DNA from: Cellulomonas wangsupingiae
GTDB taxonomy: Bacteria; Actinomycetota; Actinomycetes; Actinomycetales; Cellulomonadaceae
Length of the DNA stretch: 64,000 nt
Direction: 5' to 3'
NCBI RefSeq assembly: GCF_024508275.1
Contig: NZ_CP101989.1
Coordinates: forward strand, 2,852,001-2,916,000
Each line of letters opens with the position of its first letter. Position 1 is the first letter of the stretch. The translations under genes and the position numbers were made by a program. The notes beneath the pieces were generated by a model. The model saw nothing but the letters and a program-made list of their open reading frames with translations. It had not been told where the DNA came from and searched no databases. Shown here piece after piece: positions 48,072 to 57,022 of this stretch.

Positions 48072-48845
48072 TCATCGCACGAGGCGCGGTTCGAGCCGGG
48101 CGTCGAGCCAGGCGCGCCCCGCGTCGAGCACGTCGGACCGGTCCCGGTCCCAGGCTCCGGTGTACCCGTCGCAGAGGAACCGGTAGCTGGTGCCCCAGAT
48201 GGGCACGGGCGGTGGCGGCGGGGTCGGCGACGGGGTCGGCGTCGGGGTCGCGGCCGGGTCCTCCGGCGGGGGCGTGGGCGTCGGGGAGGGCTCGGGCGGG
48301 GGCTCGTAGCCGATGATCTCCGCCCGCGACTCGAGGCGGCAGCTGCTCAGGGTGACACCGACCTCGGCCGCACCGTTGCGCACCGTCCGCCCGTCGTCGC
48401 CCTCGACGACCTCCCCCTGGTCCCGCAGCGCGACCCGGAGCTCGACGCGCCCGTCGCCGCGGTCGAGGGAGTACGTGCCCGGGACGAGGTCGGCGCCGTT
48501 GCGCGACGCGTAGGTCGCCGCCTCACCGATGCCCGTCGACGCCGGCAGGACCGACGCGAGGCTGACCCCGACCGCGAGGCCGGGCACGGAGTCCAGGGCG
48601 AGCACGCGCACGCGCTGGGCGGCCGCCAGGGCCGCGGCGTCCGCGGCGTCCTCGCCCTGGTCGGAGTTGGCCGTCAGCTGCATGATCGGCACGACGGCGG
48701 CCATGAGCAGGACGAGCGCGGCGAGGGCCACGATCAGGGTCAGCCCCGAGACGGCCATGCCGTCGTCGTGGCGCGCCGACCACCGCAGGGCCGCCCGCAG
48801 CCCTTCGACGGCCCGTGCTCGACGGACCACGCTCAGCGCACGCAT
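48072..48845 (-). CDS. TadG-like pilus-assembly protein
   Basis: A 257-residue protein with a basic N-terminus, a pilin-like membrane helix (about 32-55, SGLTLIVALAALVLLMAAVV) followed by SDQGEDAADAAALAAAQRVR, the pattern of TadG/TadE pseudopilin N-termini. The rest is extracytoplasmic, with a Pro/Thr repeat linker (about 192-225) and a C-terminal domain with two Cys. Excellent ribosome-binding site AAGGAGG. It lies downstream of the Flp pilin gene but is cut off from it by a terminator. Confidence 0.75.
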   Translation of the reverse strand: MRALSVVRRARAVEGLRAALRWSARHDDGMAVSGLTLIVALAALVLLMAAVVPIMQLTANSDQGEDAADAAALAAAQRVRVLALDSVPGLAVGVSLASVLPASTGIGEAATYASRNGADLVPGTYSLDRGDGRVELRVALRDQGEVVEGDDGRTVRNGAAEVGVTLSSCRLESRAEIIGYEPPPEPSPTPTPPPEDPAATPTPTPSPTPPPPPVPIWGTSYRFLCDGYTGAWDRDRSDVLDAGRAWLDARLEPRLVR

Positions 48846-48890
48846 GCGCTCCTCCTTCGTCAGCCGGACGACGCGCCCACCCCGGACAGC

Positions 48891-48931
48891 ACGACGAGCC
48901 TGCGGCACCGAGGGTGCCGCAGGCTCGTCGT
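48891..48931 (-). terminator. Strong terminator after the Flp pilin gene
   Basis: Perfect 19-bp stem (48891-48909 with 48913-48931), loop GAG, just after the flp stop and before the TadG-like gene. It would make the pilin transcript a separate, presumably abundant, short message. Confidence 0.9.
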
Positions 48932-48937
48932 CACCTG

Positions 48938-49162
48938 TCAACGGTTGAGCGAGTCCTGGATCTCCTGCGCACGGTCGCCCACGATGCCCTCGACGTCGAT
49001 GATGTCGAGCGCGCCCATGACGGCGACGATGAGGACGGCGGCGATCACGAGGATGCCGACGTACTCGAGCATGCCCTGACCGGCCTCACGGTCCTGGCCG
49101 GCGAGGCGGGCCTCGACCGCGTTCTGCAGACGGACCTTGGTGTTCACGAACATCCGAGTCAT
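48938..49162 (-). CDS. flp: Flp-type pilin
   Basis: A 74-residue Flp (type IVb) pilin. A long basic leader ends in GQG, followed by MLEYVGILVIAAVLIVAVMGAL with Glu33 at the conserved position and the tyrosine of the Flp motif. A short C-terminal part ends QDSLNR. It is the likely main subunit of the Tad pilus. The ATG at 49162 is preferred because GGAG lies six bases upstream; an ATG at 49174 is possible. A terminator immediately follows; the palindrome GGGTCC-GT-GGACCC lies 112 bases upstream. Confidence 0.93.
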   Translation of the reverse strand: MTRMFVNTKVRLQNAVEARLAGQDREAGQGMLEYVGILVIAAVLIVAVMGALDIIDVEGIVGDRAQEIQDSLNR

Positions 49163-49273
49163 CGCTGTCTCCATCTCGTCGCGCCGGCCGCCCGGCTCCG
49201 TGTGGCGTTCCGGCTGGTGAGCCGGTCGTGTGCTGATGACCGAAAACCTACGGTCCCTCCCGCACCCGCCGAC

Positions 49274-49287
49274 GGGTCCGTGGACCC
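49274..49287. promoter_or_regulatory. Palindrome GGGTCC-GT-GGACCC upstream of flp
   Basis: Perfect 6-bp arms with a 2-base spacer in the 139-base region between the response-regulator stop (49302) and the flp start. It could be a weak terminator of the machine operon or an operator of the pilin gene. A possible -10, TAGGTT, lies downstream at about 49245-49250. Confidence 0.45.
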
Positions 49288-49301
49288 AAACACGGGCCCA
49301 A

Positions 49302-49964
49302 TCAGGTCCCGACGCGGTGTGGGCTCGTCGACCCGCCCAGCCACACCGAGACGGCCTCCGCCCGGGTCCGGACGCCCAGCTTGGCGAAGATGTGGTTGAT
49401 GTGGTTCTTGACCGTCTTCTCGGACAGGAAGCACTCGCGCGCGATGTCGCCGTTCGTCCGCCCCGCGGCCACCAGCTCCATCACCTCGATCTCGCGCGAC
49501 GACAGGCCGGCGTCGGGCCGCACGGGCGCGGCCGGGGCCGCGGGCGACGACCAGGCGGACCGCATCGCGACCGCCGCGGGCGACGACAGGACGAACGACC
49601 CCTGCGCCACGGCCAGGATGGTCCGTTCCAGCTCCCCGGCGTCGAACTGCCCGTGCACGAGGTACCCGACGGCACCGGCCTCGACCGCGGCACGCACCAC
49701 CTCCGGCGCGTCGGAGTACGTGAGCATGAGGACCTTGCTCCAGGCCCGGACCTCGGCGGCGACCTGCACGCCGTCCCGGCGCGGCATGCGCACGTCCAGC
49801 AGCACGACGTCGGGCACGGTCTCGCGCACGACGCGCACCGCCTCCTCGCCGTCGCCGGCCTCGCCGACGACCCGCACGGTCGCCATGGCGCCGAGCAGGC
49901 TCCGCAGACCCATCCTGATCACCGCGTTGTCGTCGACCACGACGACGCTCACCTCGGCCGTCAC
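49302..49964 (-). CDS. LuxR/NarL-type response regulator of the Tad locus
   Basis: A 220-residue regulator with receiver residues DD (11-12) and Asp57 (LLDVRMP), and LuxR-type helix-turn-helix LSSREIEVMELVAAGRTNGDIARECFLSEKTVKNHI. It overlaps the stop of the kinase gene by four bases (GTGA) and ends the Tad machine operon. Its likely targets are the Tad/flp promoters. Confidence 0.93.
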   Translation of the reverse strand: MTAEVSVVVVDDNAVIRMGLRSLLGAMATVRVVGEAGDGEEAVRVVRETVPDVVLLDVRMPRRDGVQVAAEVRAWSKVLMLTYSDAPEVVRAAVEAGAVGYLVHGQFDAGELERTILAVAQGSFVLSSPAAVAMRSAWSSPAAPAAPVRPDAGLSSREIEVMELVAAGRTNGDIARECFLSEKTVKNHINHIFAKLGVRTRAEAVSVWLGGSTSPHRVGT

Positions 49965-51166
49965 TGTGCTCCTCCCGTCACCGTCGAGCGCTCCCGCGGA
50001 CGCGACGCGCGCGCGTCACCGACCGGCGACCACGTCACCGTCACGGACGTGCCGTCACCCGGCGCGGAGTCGACGCGCAGCAGTGCGCCGACCATCTCCG
50101 CCCGCTCGTACATCCCGACCAGCCCGAAGTGGCCGGCAGGGCCCTCCCCCGGCGGCCCGGGCACGAACCCGACGCCGTCGTCCCGCACGCCGGCGCGCAC
50201 CGCCTCGCCCACACGCTCGAGCGTCACGGCGACGCGGGAGGCGCGAGCGTGGCGGACCACGTTCTCGAGCGCCTCCCCGACGATCGCCAGGACCTCGTAG
50301 CGCACCGAGGTGGGCAGGTCGACGGCCTCGTGCGCGGTGAACGTGCAGCGGACGCCGGTCTGCGCCTGCCACGCCCCGCACAGGTCGGCCAGCACCTCGG
50401 CGAGGGCACGGTCCGGCTCGTCGCGGCGCATCCGCACGAGGAGCTCGCGCGCCTCGCGGGCGGCCTGCTCCGCCCCCACGGCGAGGGCCTGCGCCTGCTG
50501 CCGCGCGACGGCCACGTCGCGGTCGATCCACGCCACCAGCCCCTGCGCCCCGAGCGCCAGGCCGTGCAGCGACTTGCCCACCGAGTCGTGCATCTCGCGT
50601 GCGAGCCGCGCACGCTCGTCGGCCGCGGCCGCGTCGCGCTGCGCCACGCCGAGCGCGTGCACCGCCTCGACCTGCTGGCGGTGGGCGGAGCGCACGCTGA
50701 CGCCGATCGCGAGCAGCGACACGTACAGCAGCGGCACACCCAGGTCCGACATGAAGCCCCGCGCCTCCGGCTGCACGGGCGAGGAGATGGCGACCAGGTA
50801 GTACCCGGCGCACAGCACGGCGGCCGCACCGATCGCGACGCGCCGCTCGACGATCACCCCGACGATGAGGGCCACCGGGAAGGTCGCCAGCACCAGGGGT
50901 GACTCCACGCCGAGCGCCCAGACCACCGCGAGGTTGATGAGGACGTCGATCACCAGCACCAGGGGGTGCCGCATCGCGAAGTCCATGGTCCGCTGGTACG
51001 TCAGCATCGCGAAGGTCGTCGCGCTCAGCACCAGCACGCAGGCCAGCAGCGGTCCGGTGATCAGCTGACCGACCAGGCCGATCAGCGCGATCATGATGGC
51101 GAGCAGGCGCAGCACGAGGGCCACGCCGACGATGCGCCCGGCGAAGTCCCGCTCGGGGTGCGCCAT
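49961..51166 (-). CDS. Sensor histidine kinase of the Tad locus
   Basis: A 401-residue NarL-type kinase. Residues 1-185 hold about six membrane helices with little outside loop, so the signal is probably sensed within the membrane. HisKA_3 contains REMHDSVGKSLHGLALG (His about 192) and the HATPase part has VGEALENVVRHARASRV and VRDDGVGF. It overlaps tadC by one base (TGATG) and the regulator by four, so it is made with the pilus machinery. Confidence 0.92.
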   Translation of the reverse strand: MAHPERDFAGRIVGVALVLRLLAIMIALIGLVGQLITGPLLACVLVLSATTFAMLTYQRTMDFAMRHPLVLVIDVLINLAVVWALGVESPLVLATFPVALIVGVIVERRVAIGAAAVLCAGYYLVAISSPVQPEARGFMSDLGVPLLYVSLLAIGVSVRSAHRQQVEAVHALGVAQRDAAAADERARLAREMHDSVGKSLHGLALGAQGLVAWIDRDVAVARQQAQALAVGAEQAAREARELLVRMRRDEPDRALAEVLADLCGAWQAQTGVRCTFTAHEAVDLPTSVRYEVLAIVGEALENVVRHARASRVAVTLERVGEAVRAGVRDDGVGFVPGPPGEGPAGHFGLVGMYERAEMVGALLRVDSAPGDGTSVTVTWSPVGDARASRPRERSTVTGGAQ

Positions 51167-52077
51167 CACAGACTGCCCAGGAGCGCCGTGAAGTCGAGGT
51201 CGGAACCCAGCACCAGTCCCGTGAGCAGCAGGATCATCGCCGCCGGGACCAGCAGGATCGTGCTCGTCAACGTCACCTTGGGCGCCGTGCGGGCGGCGGC
51301 CTGCCGCTGCCGCTGACCGGAGTCGCGGCGCATGTCGATCGCGATCTGGCGCAGCGACTCCGCGAGCGGCGCACCCAGCTCCTGGGACTGCAGCAGCGCG
51401 GAGACGAACTGCCCGACCGGCTCGGACGACGAGCGCCGACGCAGGTCGGAGAAGCCCTCGCGCACCGAGGCGCCGTTCGCGATCTGGTGCAGCGTCAGCT
51501 GCACCTCGTCCGCGAGCGCCCCCGCGAACTGCTCGGAGACCCGCCACAGCGCCTGGCGGAAGTTGACGCCCGCCATCACGGTCACCGCGAGCACGTCGAG
51601 GAAGTCCGGCAGGTCACGGTCCATCTGCTCGCGGCGTACCCGTCGTGCGCGGTCGAGCCTGCCCAGGGGGATGAACACGGGCACGAGCAGCACGAGCAGG
51701 GCGAGCAGCACGTAGCCCTGGATCGCGGCGAGCAGCCCGACGGGAATCACCAGGACGAGCCACCACGCGACACGGCCGAGGAACCCGTCGACCGTCATGC
51801 CGTCCGGCCGCCCGGCCTCGTCGATACGACGCTGCAGGCTCGCGAGCCGGCGCGCGCCCAGACGCCGCCGGATCGGCGGCACCAGGCGGTCGGCGAGCCG
51901 CTGCAGCGGCGACGTGCCCTCGGCGCGACGCCGCTGCTGCCCGCGCAGCAGCTCGAGGTCCTCCACCGCGAGGGTGTCGAGGGCGTCGGTGCGCAGCTGG
52001 CGGTACCCCGTCATGAGCAGCACGACGGCGACCGCGCCGACCAGCGGGACCAGCACACCCAGCAGCAGCGCGTTCAC
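51166..52077 (-). CDS. tadC: Tad inner-membrane platform protein TadC
   Basis: A 303-residue type II secretion F (GSPII_F) family membrane protein. N-terminal helix, cytoplasmic helical domain with [26 protein letters not shown], and C-terminal helices. It forms the platform with TadB for pilus assembly. GTG 52077 overlaps the tadB stop by four bases. Confidence 0.92.
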   Translation of the reverse strand: MNALLLGVLVPLVGAVAVVLLMTGYRQLRTDALDTLAVEDLELLRGQQRRRAEGTSPLQRLADRLVPPIRRRLGARRLASLQRRIDEAGRPDGMTVDGFLGRVAWWLVLVIPVGLLAAIQGYVLLALLVLLVPVFIPLGRLDRARRVRREQMDRDLPDFLDVLAVTVMAGVNFRQALWRVSEQFAGALADEVQLTLHQIANGASVREGFSDLRRRSSSEPVGQFVSALLQSQELGAPLAESLRQIAIDMRRDSGQRQRQAAARTAPKVTLTSTILLVPAAMILLLTGLVLGSDLDFTALLGSL

Positions 52078-53000
52078 CCGTCGAACCTCGTCATCCTGCG
52101 GATCGCGACGAACCCGGCGAAGAACAGGCCACCGGCGACGACGAGCGCGGTACGGCCCGCCCAGGACTCGGTCATGGCCTGGACGGTGCCCGGCTGGATC
52201 GTGTTGAGCAGGAAGAGGATGGCCACCCCCATGCCGATCACCGCGTACCCGGTGACCGTCGCCTGGGCGAGCGTCGTCTTCACCTCGCGGCGGGTCTCCT
52301 TGCGGTCGTCGAGCGTGTCGGCGATGTCGCGCAGCGCCGTCACGAGGGAACCACCGCTGCGCGCCGAGACCAGGAGCGTCGAGACCAGCACGCTGACCTC
52401 GCGGGACGGCAGCCGCCCCTCCAGCTCGCGCATCGCGGTCTCCAGGCTGCCGCCGAACCGCAGGCGCGAGGCGACGCGCTGGAGCTCGACACCGGCCGGT
52501 GCCTGCAGCTCCTCCGCGGCCACGGCCACGGCCGACGCGATCGACAGACCCGCGCTGGTGGCGTTCGACAGCACCCGCGCGAGTTCCGGCATCTGCGCGA
52601 TGAACTGCTCGTTGCGGCGGTCGCGCGCGCGGGCGAGCCAGACGCGGACCGCGACGACACCTCCCGCGAGGCCCGCGAGGGCGAAGACCGGCGCGAGGCC
52701 GGCCGCCAGGATCCACGCCAGAACCACCCCGACCCCCGCCGCGACGGCGACGACGAGGACCGGGGAGCGGCGCTCCTCGCCGGCCAGCAGCAGCTGCCGC
52801 TGCGTCCACGCACCCGCCTTCGTCCGGGCGAACACGCGGTCCCACTGCGCCACCCGGCCCTGCCACGTCGGCACGGGCTCGTCGGCCACGCCGGACAGGA
52901 TGGTGCGCCGGCGGGTGGACACCGACGTCAGCTCGACGACGCCGGCGACGAAGGCCACGGTGGCGACGAACACGAGGGCCAGGACGAGGACGAGGGTCAC
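52074..53000 (-). CDS. tadB: Tad inner-membrane platform protein TadB
   Basis: A 308-residue GSPII_F family protein. N-terminal helix (1-22), a pair of helices at about 75-110, the cytoplasmic domain with [23 protein letters not shown] and [24 protein letters not shown] helices, and two C-terminal helices. Partner of TadC. GTG 53000 overlaps the cpaF stop by four bases. Confidence 0.92.
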   Translation of the reverse strand: MTLVLVLALVFVATVAFVAGVVELTSVSTRRRTILSGVADEPVPTWQGRVAQWDRVFARTKAGAWTQRQLLLAGEERRSPVLVVAVAAGVGVVLAWILAAGLAPVFALAGLAGGVVAVRVWLARARDRRNEQFIAQMPELARVLSNATSAGLSIASAVAVAAEELQAPAGVELQRVASRLRFGGSLETAMRELEGRLPSREVSVLVSTLLVSARSGGSLVTALRDIADTLDDRKETRREVKTTLAQATVTGYAVIGMGVAILFLLNTIQPGTVQAMTESWAGRTALVVAGGLFFAGFVAIRRMTRFDG

Positions 53001-54373
53001 GACGTCGCCTCCCACTCGGGGGTCTCCTGCTCCGCGGCCGCGGGCTTCGGGCCCTCCCCGGCGATCCGGAGGCGGTCCACGAGGACCTTGGGCAGCGGGT
53101 GGCGGACGAACGCCCCCGGCGTCGCGCCGTCGCCCGGCGCCTCGGGGTCCCAGTGCATGATCGGAGAGATCTGGAAGTCCTCGCGGTGGCGGGACGTCAC
53201 GTACCCGACCTCCACCACGCGCCGCGTGCCGTCGGAGCCGCGCAGCAGCTGGACGACGATGTCGATCGCGTTGTTGACCTGGTCGCGCAGCGCGTGGAAC
53301 GGCACCTCGACGTCGCTCATCGACGCGAGCGTCTCCAGGCGGATGAGCGCGTCGACCGACGAGTTGGCGTGCACGGTCGCGAGCGAGCCCTCGTGGCCCG
53401 TGTTCATCGCCTGGAGCATGTCCAGGGCCTCGCCACCGCGGACCTCGCCGACGATGATGCGGTCGGGCCGCATGCGCAGCGCGTTGCGCACCAGGTCGCG
53501 GATCGTGACCTGGCCGTGCCCCTCGACGTTCGCCGGGCGGGTCTCCAGGCGCACCACGTGCTCCTGCTCCAGCGAGAGCTCCGCGGCGTCCTCGATCGTG
53601 ATGATCCGCTGCCGGCCCGGGATGAAGGCCGACAGGGCGTTGAGGAACGTGGTCTTGCCGGACGACGTGCCGCCCGAGACCACGATGTTCGCGCGCATGC
53701 GGACGCACGCGGCGAGCAGGTCCGCGGTCGGCTGGTCGAGCGTGCCGCGACGCATCAGCTCGTCCAGCCCGTAGGAGCGGGGGAACAGACGGATCGTCAC
53801 GGTCGGCCCGTTGAGCGCGAGCGGCGGCAGGATCACGTGGACGCGCGCGCCGCGCGGCATGCGGTCGTCGGCGGGCAGACGTGCGTCCACCATGGGGCTC
53901 GACTCGTCGACGCGCCGGTTGACGGTCGAGACGATGCGGTCGATCGTCTGCCGCAGCTGCTCCTCGTTCGCGAACGAGGTGGTGGCGCGCTCGATCCGGC
54001 CGAACCGCTCGACGTAGATCGTGTCGTGCCCGTTGATCATGATCTCGGAGATGCTGTCGTCCGCGATCAGCGGCTCGAGGACTCCGAGCCCGATGGACTC
54101 GTCGACCACGCGCCGGATCAGCGAGTTGCGCTCGCGGGTCGACAGGATGACGCCCTCGGTCGACACGAGGTGGGCGACGACGCGCTCGAGCCGCACGCGG
54201 CGCTGGCCCGCGTCGAGCCGGCCCAGCTCGTGGAGGTCCACCTCGTCGAGGAGCTGGCGCTTGAACTGCGTCACCAGCTGCTCGTCCACGTCGTTGCGGA
54301 CCGCGGCCATCGACCCGTTCGACGGCGCCTCGAGCCCCGCGGGACGGCCCCAGTCCGCGAATCCCTCGCTCAT
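52997..54373 (-). CDS. cpaF: Tad secretion ATPase CpaF (TadA)
   Basis: A 458-residue type II/IV secretion ATPase powering pilus assembly. A variable N-terminal domain precedes [16 protein letters not shown] (Walker A, about 231-246), [10 protein letters not shown] (Asp box), [39 protein letters not shown] (Walker B and His box). All catalytic motifs are intact. ATG overlaps the TadE-like gene by four bases. Confidence 0.95.
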   Translation of the reverse strand: MSEGFADWGRPAGLEAPSNGSMAAVRNDVDEQLVTQFKRQLLDEVDLHELGRLDAGQRRVRLERVVAHLVSTEGVILSTRERNSLIRRVVDESIGLGVLEPLIADDSISEIMINGHDTIYVERFGRIERATTSFANEEQLRQTIDRIVSTVNRRVDESSPMVDARLPADDRMPRGARVHVILPPLALNGPTVTIRLFPRSYGLDELMRRGTLDQPTADLLAACVRMRANIVVSGGTSSGKTTFLNALSAFIPGRQRIITIEDAAELSLEQEHVVRLETRPANVEGHGQVTIRDLVRNALRMRPDRIIVGEVRGGEALDMLQAMNTGHEGSLATVHANSSVDALIRLETLASMSDVEVPFHALRDQVNNAIDIVVQLLRGSDGTRRVVEVGYVTSRHREDFQISPIMHWDPEAPGDGATPGAFVRHPLPKVLVDRLRIAGEGPKPAAAEQETPEWEATS

Positions 54374-54729
54374 CGTCCCGTCCTCGGCATGGCGACCTGG
54401 CGCCCGACGTCCATCGTGAAGATGGGACCGTCGACGGTGACCTCGACCCGCACGGTGTCGCTCGCGGGGTACTCGATCCGGTAGGTGGAGTCACCCGGCA
54501 CGGACCGGGCGACGGCCAGCGGCACGGACCTGCCCAGGCTCAGTGCCCGGGCACCGTCGCGCGCCGCCTGGTGCGCCACGTGGATCCCGATCATGAACGA
54601 GATCATCTGCACGATGGCGAACAGGACGACGCCCATCACGATCACCGCGCCGACGACCTCGATGGCCGCCGACCCCCGGTCGTCGTCGCGTGCGGACGGT
54701 CGCCGGACGGACGCCTGCAGCAGCCTCAC
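54370..54729 (-). CDS. TadE-like pseudopilin
   Basis: A 119-residue TadE-type minor pilin: basic start, then RGSAAIEVVGAVIVMGVVLFAIVQMISFMIG with the conserved Glu of the TadE motif, then a soluble domain of about 65 residues. GTG 54729 overlaps the CpaE-TadE fusion stop by four bases. A minor pilus component or assembly factor. Confidence 0.85.
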   Translation of the reverse strand: MRLLQASVRRPSARDDDRGSAAIEVVGAVIVMGVVLFAIVQMISFMIGIHVAHQAARDGARALSLGRSVPLAVARSVPGDSTYRIEYPASDTVRVEVTVDGPIFTMDVGRQVAMPRTGR

Positions 54730-56294
54730 GGCTCCACCACCACCTGTCGGTCGATCGTCATCTCCCACGGCGTGCTGCGCAGGCCGGGGGCCAGCAGCGG
54801 GACGTTGGCCGTCACCTGGACCCGGCCCGTCGTGACGTCGCTCTCCACGCGCACCGTGTCGCGCATCGTGTCCGGCACCCGGTCGCGGGCCGCGTCCAGC
54901 ACCCTCGTCGGGTTCTCGCGCAGCGCCGTGGCGTCCGCCGCGGCGGACGCGGCGTAGCCGGTCCACACGAAGGTCAGCCCCGCGACGACCAGCTGCAGGA
55001 GCCCCATCGCCATGAGCAGGACCCACGGCAGCACGGAGATGAACTCCATGGCCACGGCGCCCTCGTCGTCGTCGCCACGCCGGCGCCGCGCACGCGACCT
55101 GCGCGCGGGCTCCTCGCCCTCGCCGGCCTCGGACGTCTCGCGTCGGCCGACGCCGAGGGTCTTGCCGATCCCCCGCAGGGCCTGCCACCACTGCGCGTCG
55201 GTCATGTACTCCGGCGACCGCGAGTTCGTCGACTGCTCGAGCCGACGCCCCTGGTCCGCGATCGCCACGTCCAGCACCGGCGAGGGCGAGAGCCGCTGGA
55301 CCGTGTCCGGCTGGATCTCGTCGGCACGGGCGTGCTTGTTGAGCACGACGTGCACCGCGTCGGGCTTGCGGACGGCGAGCTGCTCCCACCAGCCCACGTT
55401 GCGGCGCAGCCCGCGGATGCTGACGAGGTCGGGGGTGGTGATGACCACCACCTCGTCCGCGATCTCGACGACCGCCGCCTGCACCGGCGTCACGCGCGCG
55501 CCGACGTCGACGACGACGAGGTCGTACTGCTGGCGGACGAGGCCGACGATCTGGCGGATGGCCTGCGGCGTCACGAAGCCCGCGTCACGGACGTCCTCCG
55601 GCGGCAGCAGCAGGTGGATGCCGGACTCGTGCTCGTACACCGCGTCCGCGACGGTCCGCAGCGACAGGTCGTCGGCGACCTTGGCGAGGTCCGCGACGGA
55701 CGTCCGGTGCCGCGCCTCGAGGACGGAGCTGACGTCGCCCTTCTCCAGGTCCAGGTCGACGAGCAGCACCTTGCGGTCCGGCAGCTCGCGCCGCACGTCC
55801 CAGGCCAGGTGGGTCGCGACCGTCGTCACGCCGACCCCGCCCTTGGCGCCGGACAGCGCGAGGACGAGCGCCCGGTGCCCTCCCGCGCTGTCCGACCGGT
55901 CGACGAGGAACTCCCGCAGGCGGGCCGACCAGTCGAGGGCGTTGGAGACGCGCTGCTGCACCTCGGCGAAGCTGAACGGGTACGACAGGACACCGCGCGC
56001 ACCGGCGTCCATGGCCTGCGCCAGGACCTCGGGGTCGGCCTCCCCCGCCACGACGAGCGACACGCTCGCCGGACGGCGCAGCGTGAGCTCACGCACCACC
56101 TGGTGCATCGGCTCGGGCCCGAGCCGGTCGTGCACCAGGACGATGTTCGGCTCCCGCTCCACGACGCGGGCCACGAGCTCCGTCGTGCTCTCGGCGACCG
56201 CGAGGACCTCCAGGTCCCCGACCTCCGACAGCTGCGAGCGCAGGTCGTACGCGAGCGACTGGTCCGCGCACCCGATGATGACGGTCCCGGCCAT
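54726..56294 (-). CDS. CpaE-like ATPase fused to a TadE-like pseudopilin
   Basis: A 522-residue fusion. Residues 1-125 are a receiver-like domain (CpaE type). Residues 140-380 are a ParA/MinD ATPase with LALSGAKGGVGVTTVATHLAW (deviant Walker A, about 143-160) and LLVDLDLEKGD; this part localises the Tad apparatus. After an Arg-rich linker, residues 410-522 form a TadE domain (DEGAVAMEFISVLPWVLLMAMG) with its membrane helix. The Glu of the TadE motif is present. The two parts are normally separate genes; one continuous frame joins them with no stop. TGATG overlap with cpaB upstream. Confidence 0.85.
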   Translation of the reverse strand: MAGTVIIGCADQSLAYDLRSQLSEVGDLEVLAVAESTTELVARVVEREPNIVLVHDRLGPEPMHQVVRELTLRRPASVSLVVAGEADPEVLAQAMDAGARGVLSYPFSFAEVQQRVSNALDWSARLREFLVDRSDSAGGHRALVLALSGAKGGVGVTTVATHLAWDVRRELPDRKVLLVDLDLEKGDVSSVLEARHRTSVADLAKVADDLSLRTVADAVYEHESGIHLLLPPEDVRDAGFVTPQAIRQIVGLVRQQYDLVVVDVGARVTPVQAAVVEIADEVVVITTPDLVSIRGLRRNVGWWEQLAVRKPDAVHVVLNKHARADEIQPDTVQRLSPSPVLDVAIADQGRRLEQSTNSRSPEYMTDAQWWQALRGIGKTLGVGRRETSEAGEGEEPARRSRARRRRGDDDEGAVAMEFISVLPWVLLMAMGLLQLVVAGLTFVWTGYAASAAADATALRENPTRVLDAARDRVPDTMRDTVRVESDVTTGRVQVTANVPLLAPGLRSTPWEMTIDRQVVVEP

Positions 56295-57022
56295 CAGCCG
56301 ACGCTCCCCTCGGCCACGGCCTGCCCGCCGAGGTCCTCGGCGTCGAAGTCGTCCTGCTCGTCCGTGCGGTCCTCGCCCGTGCCGGTCGGCAGACCGACGA
56401 GACGGACCTCCTCGGCGAACGCGGCGGCGTACGTCACGGCCAGCGCGTCGTTGGGCTCGAGCGCCAGGGTCACCGGCACCACGGCGGCCTCACCGGTCGG
56501 GCTGTCCTCGTCGAAGCGGACCTGGCTGCCGCGCACGGACACGACCCGCACGTTCTTCACCAGGACCCGCACCTGCTTCGGGAGCCCGGGCACGTCGGAG
56601 AAGACCGCGTAGATGTCGACGTAGTCCCCGGGACGCACACGGTCGGCGATGCCGGTGATCTGGTTCACCTGGATCGCGATCTCGCGCTCGGTCTCGGACA
56701 GGTCGGACGGCGGCACGAGCATGTCCTCGGACAGCAGCGTGCCGGCCCCGACGTTGAACCCGATGCGACGGCCGAGCAGGTCCTCGGCCTCGACGCGCGC
56801 GGTGTCCGACAGCCACCGGGCCGGCACCTCGTCGGTCTCGATCGACGACTCGTCGAGGATCGCGTACGCCGGCAGGTCGTCGGCGGCGCGGTACACCGTG
56901 ACGACGGAGCCGACCTGGCTCTGCACGTTGCCGACGTAGCTGGCGATGACGAAGAAGACGACGACGGCGAGGACGGCGGACAGCAGGATGAACAGGACGC
57001 CTCGACGCTGGCGGGGGTTCAC
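56294..57022 (-). CDS. cpaB: Tad pilus assembly protein CpaB (RcpC)
   Basis: A 242-residue protein with one N-terminal membrane helix (about 9-30, VLFILLSAVLAVVVFFVIA) and a SAF domain (about 40-105; YRAADDLPAYAILDESSIETDEVP), then a CpaB-type beta domain with NQITGIADRVRPGDYVDIYAVF. It probably contacts the wall side of the pilus base. GTG 57022 with AGGAG upstream; overlaps the upstream gene by four bases. Confidence 0.92.
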   Translation of the reverse strand: MNPRQRRGVLFILLSAVLAVVVFFVIASYVGNVQSQVGSVVTVYRAADDLPAYAILDESSIETDEVPARWLSDTARVEAEDLLGRRIGFNVGAGTLLSEDMLVPPSDLSETEREIAIQVNQITGIADRVRPGDYVDIYAVFSDVPGLPKQVRVLVKNVRVVSVRGSQVRFDEDSPTGEAAVVPVTLALEPNDALAVTYAAAFAEEVRLVGLPTGTGEDRTDEQDDFDAEDLGGQAVAEGSVG

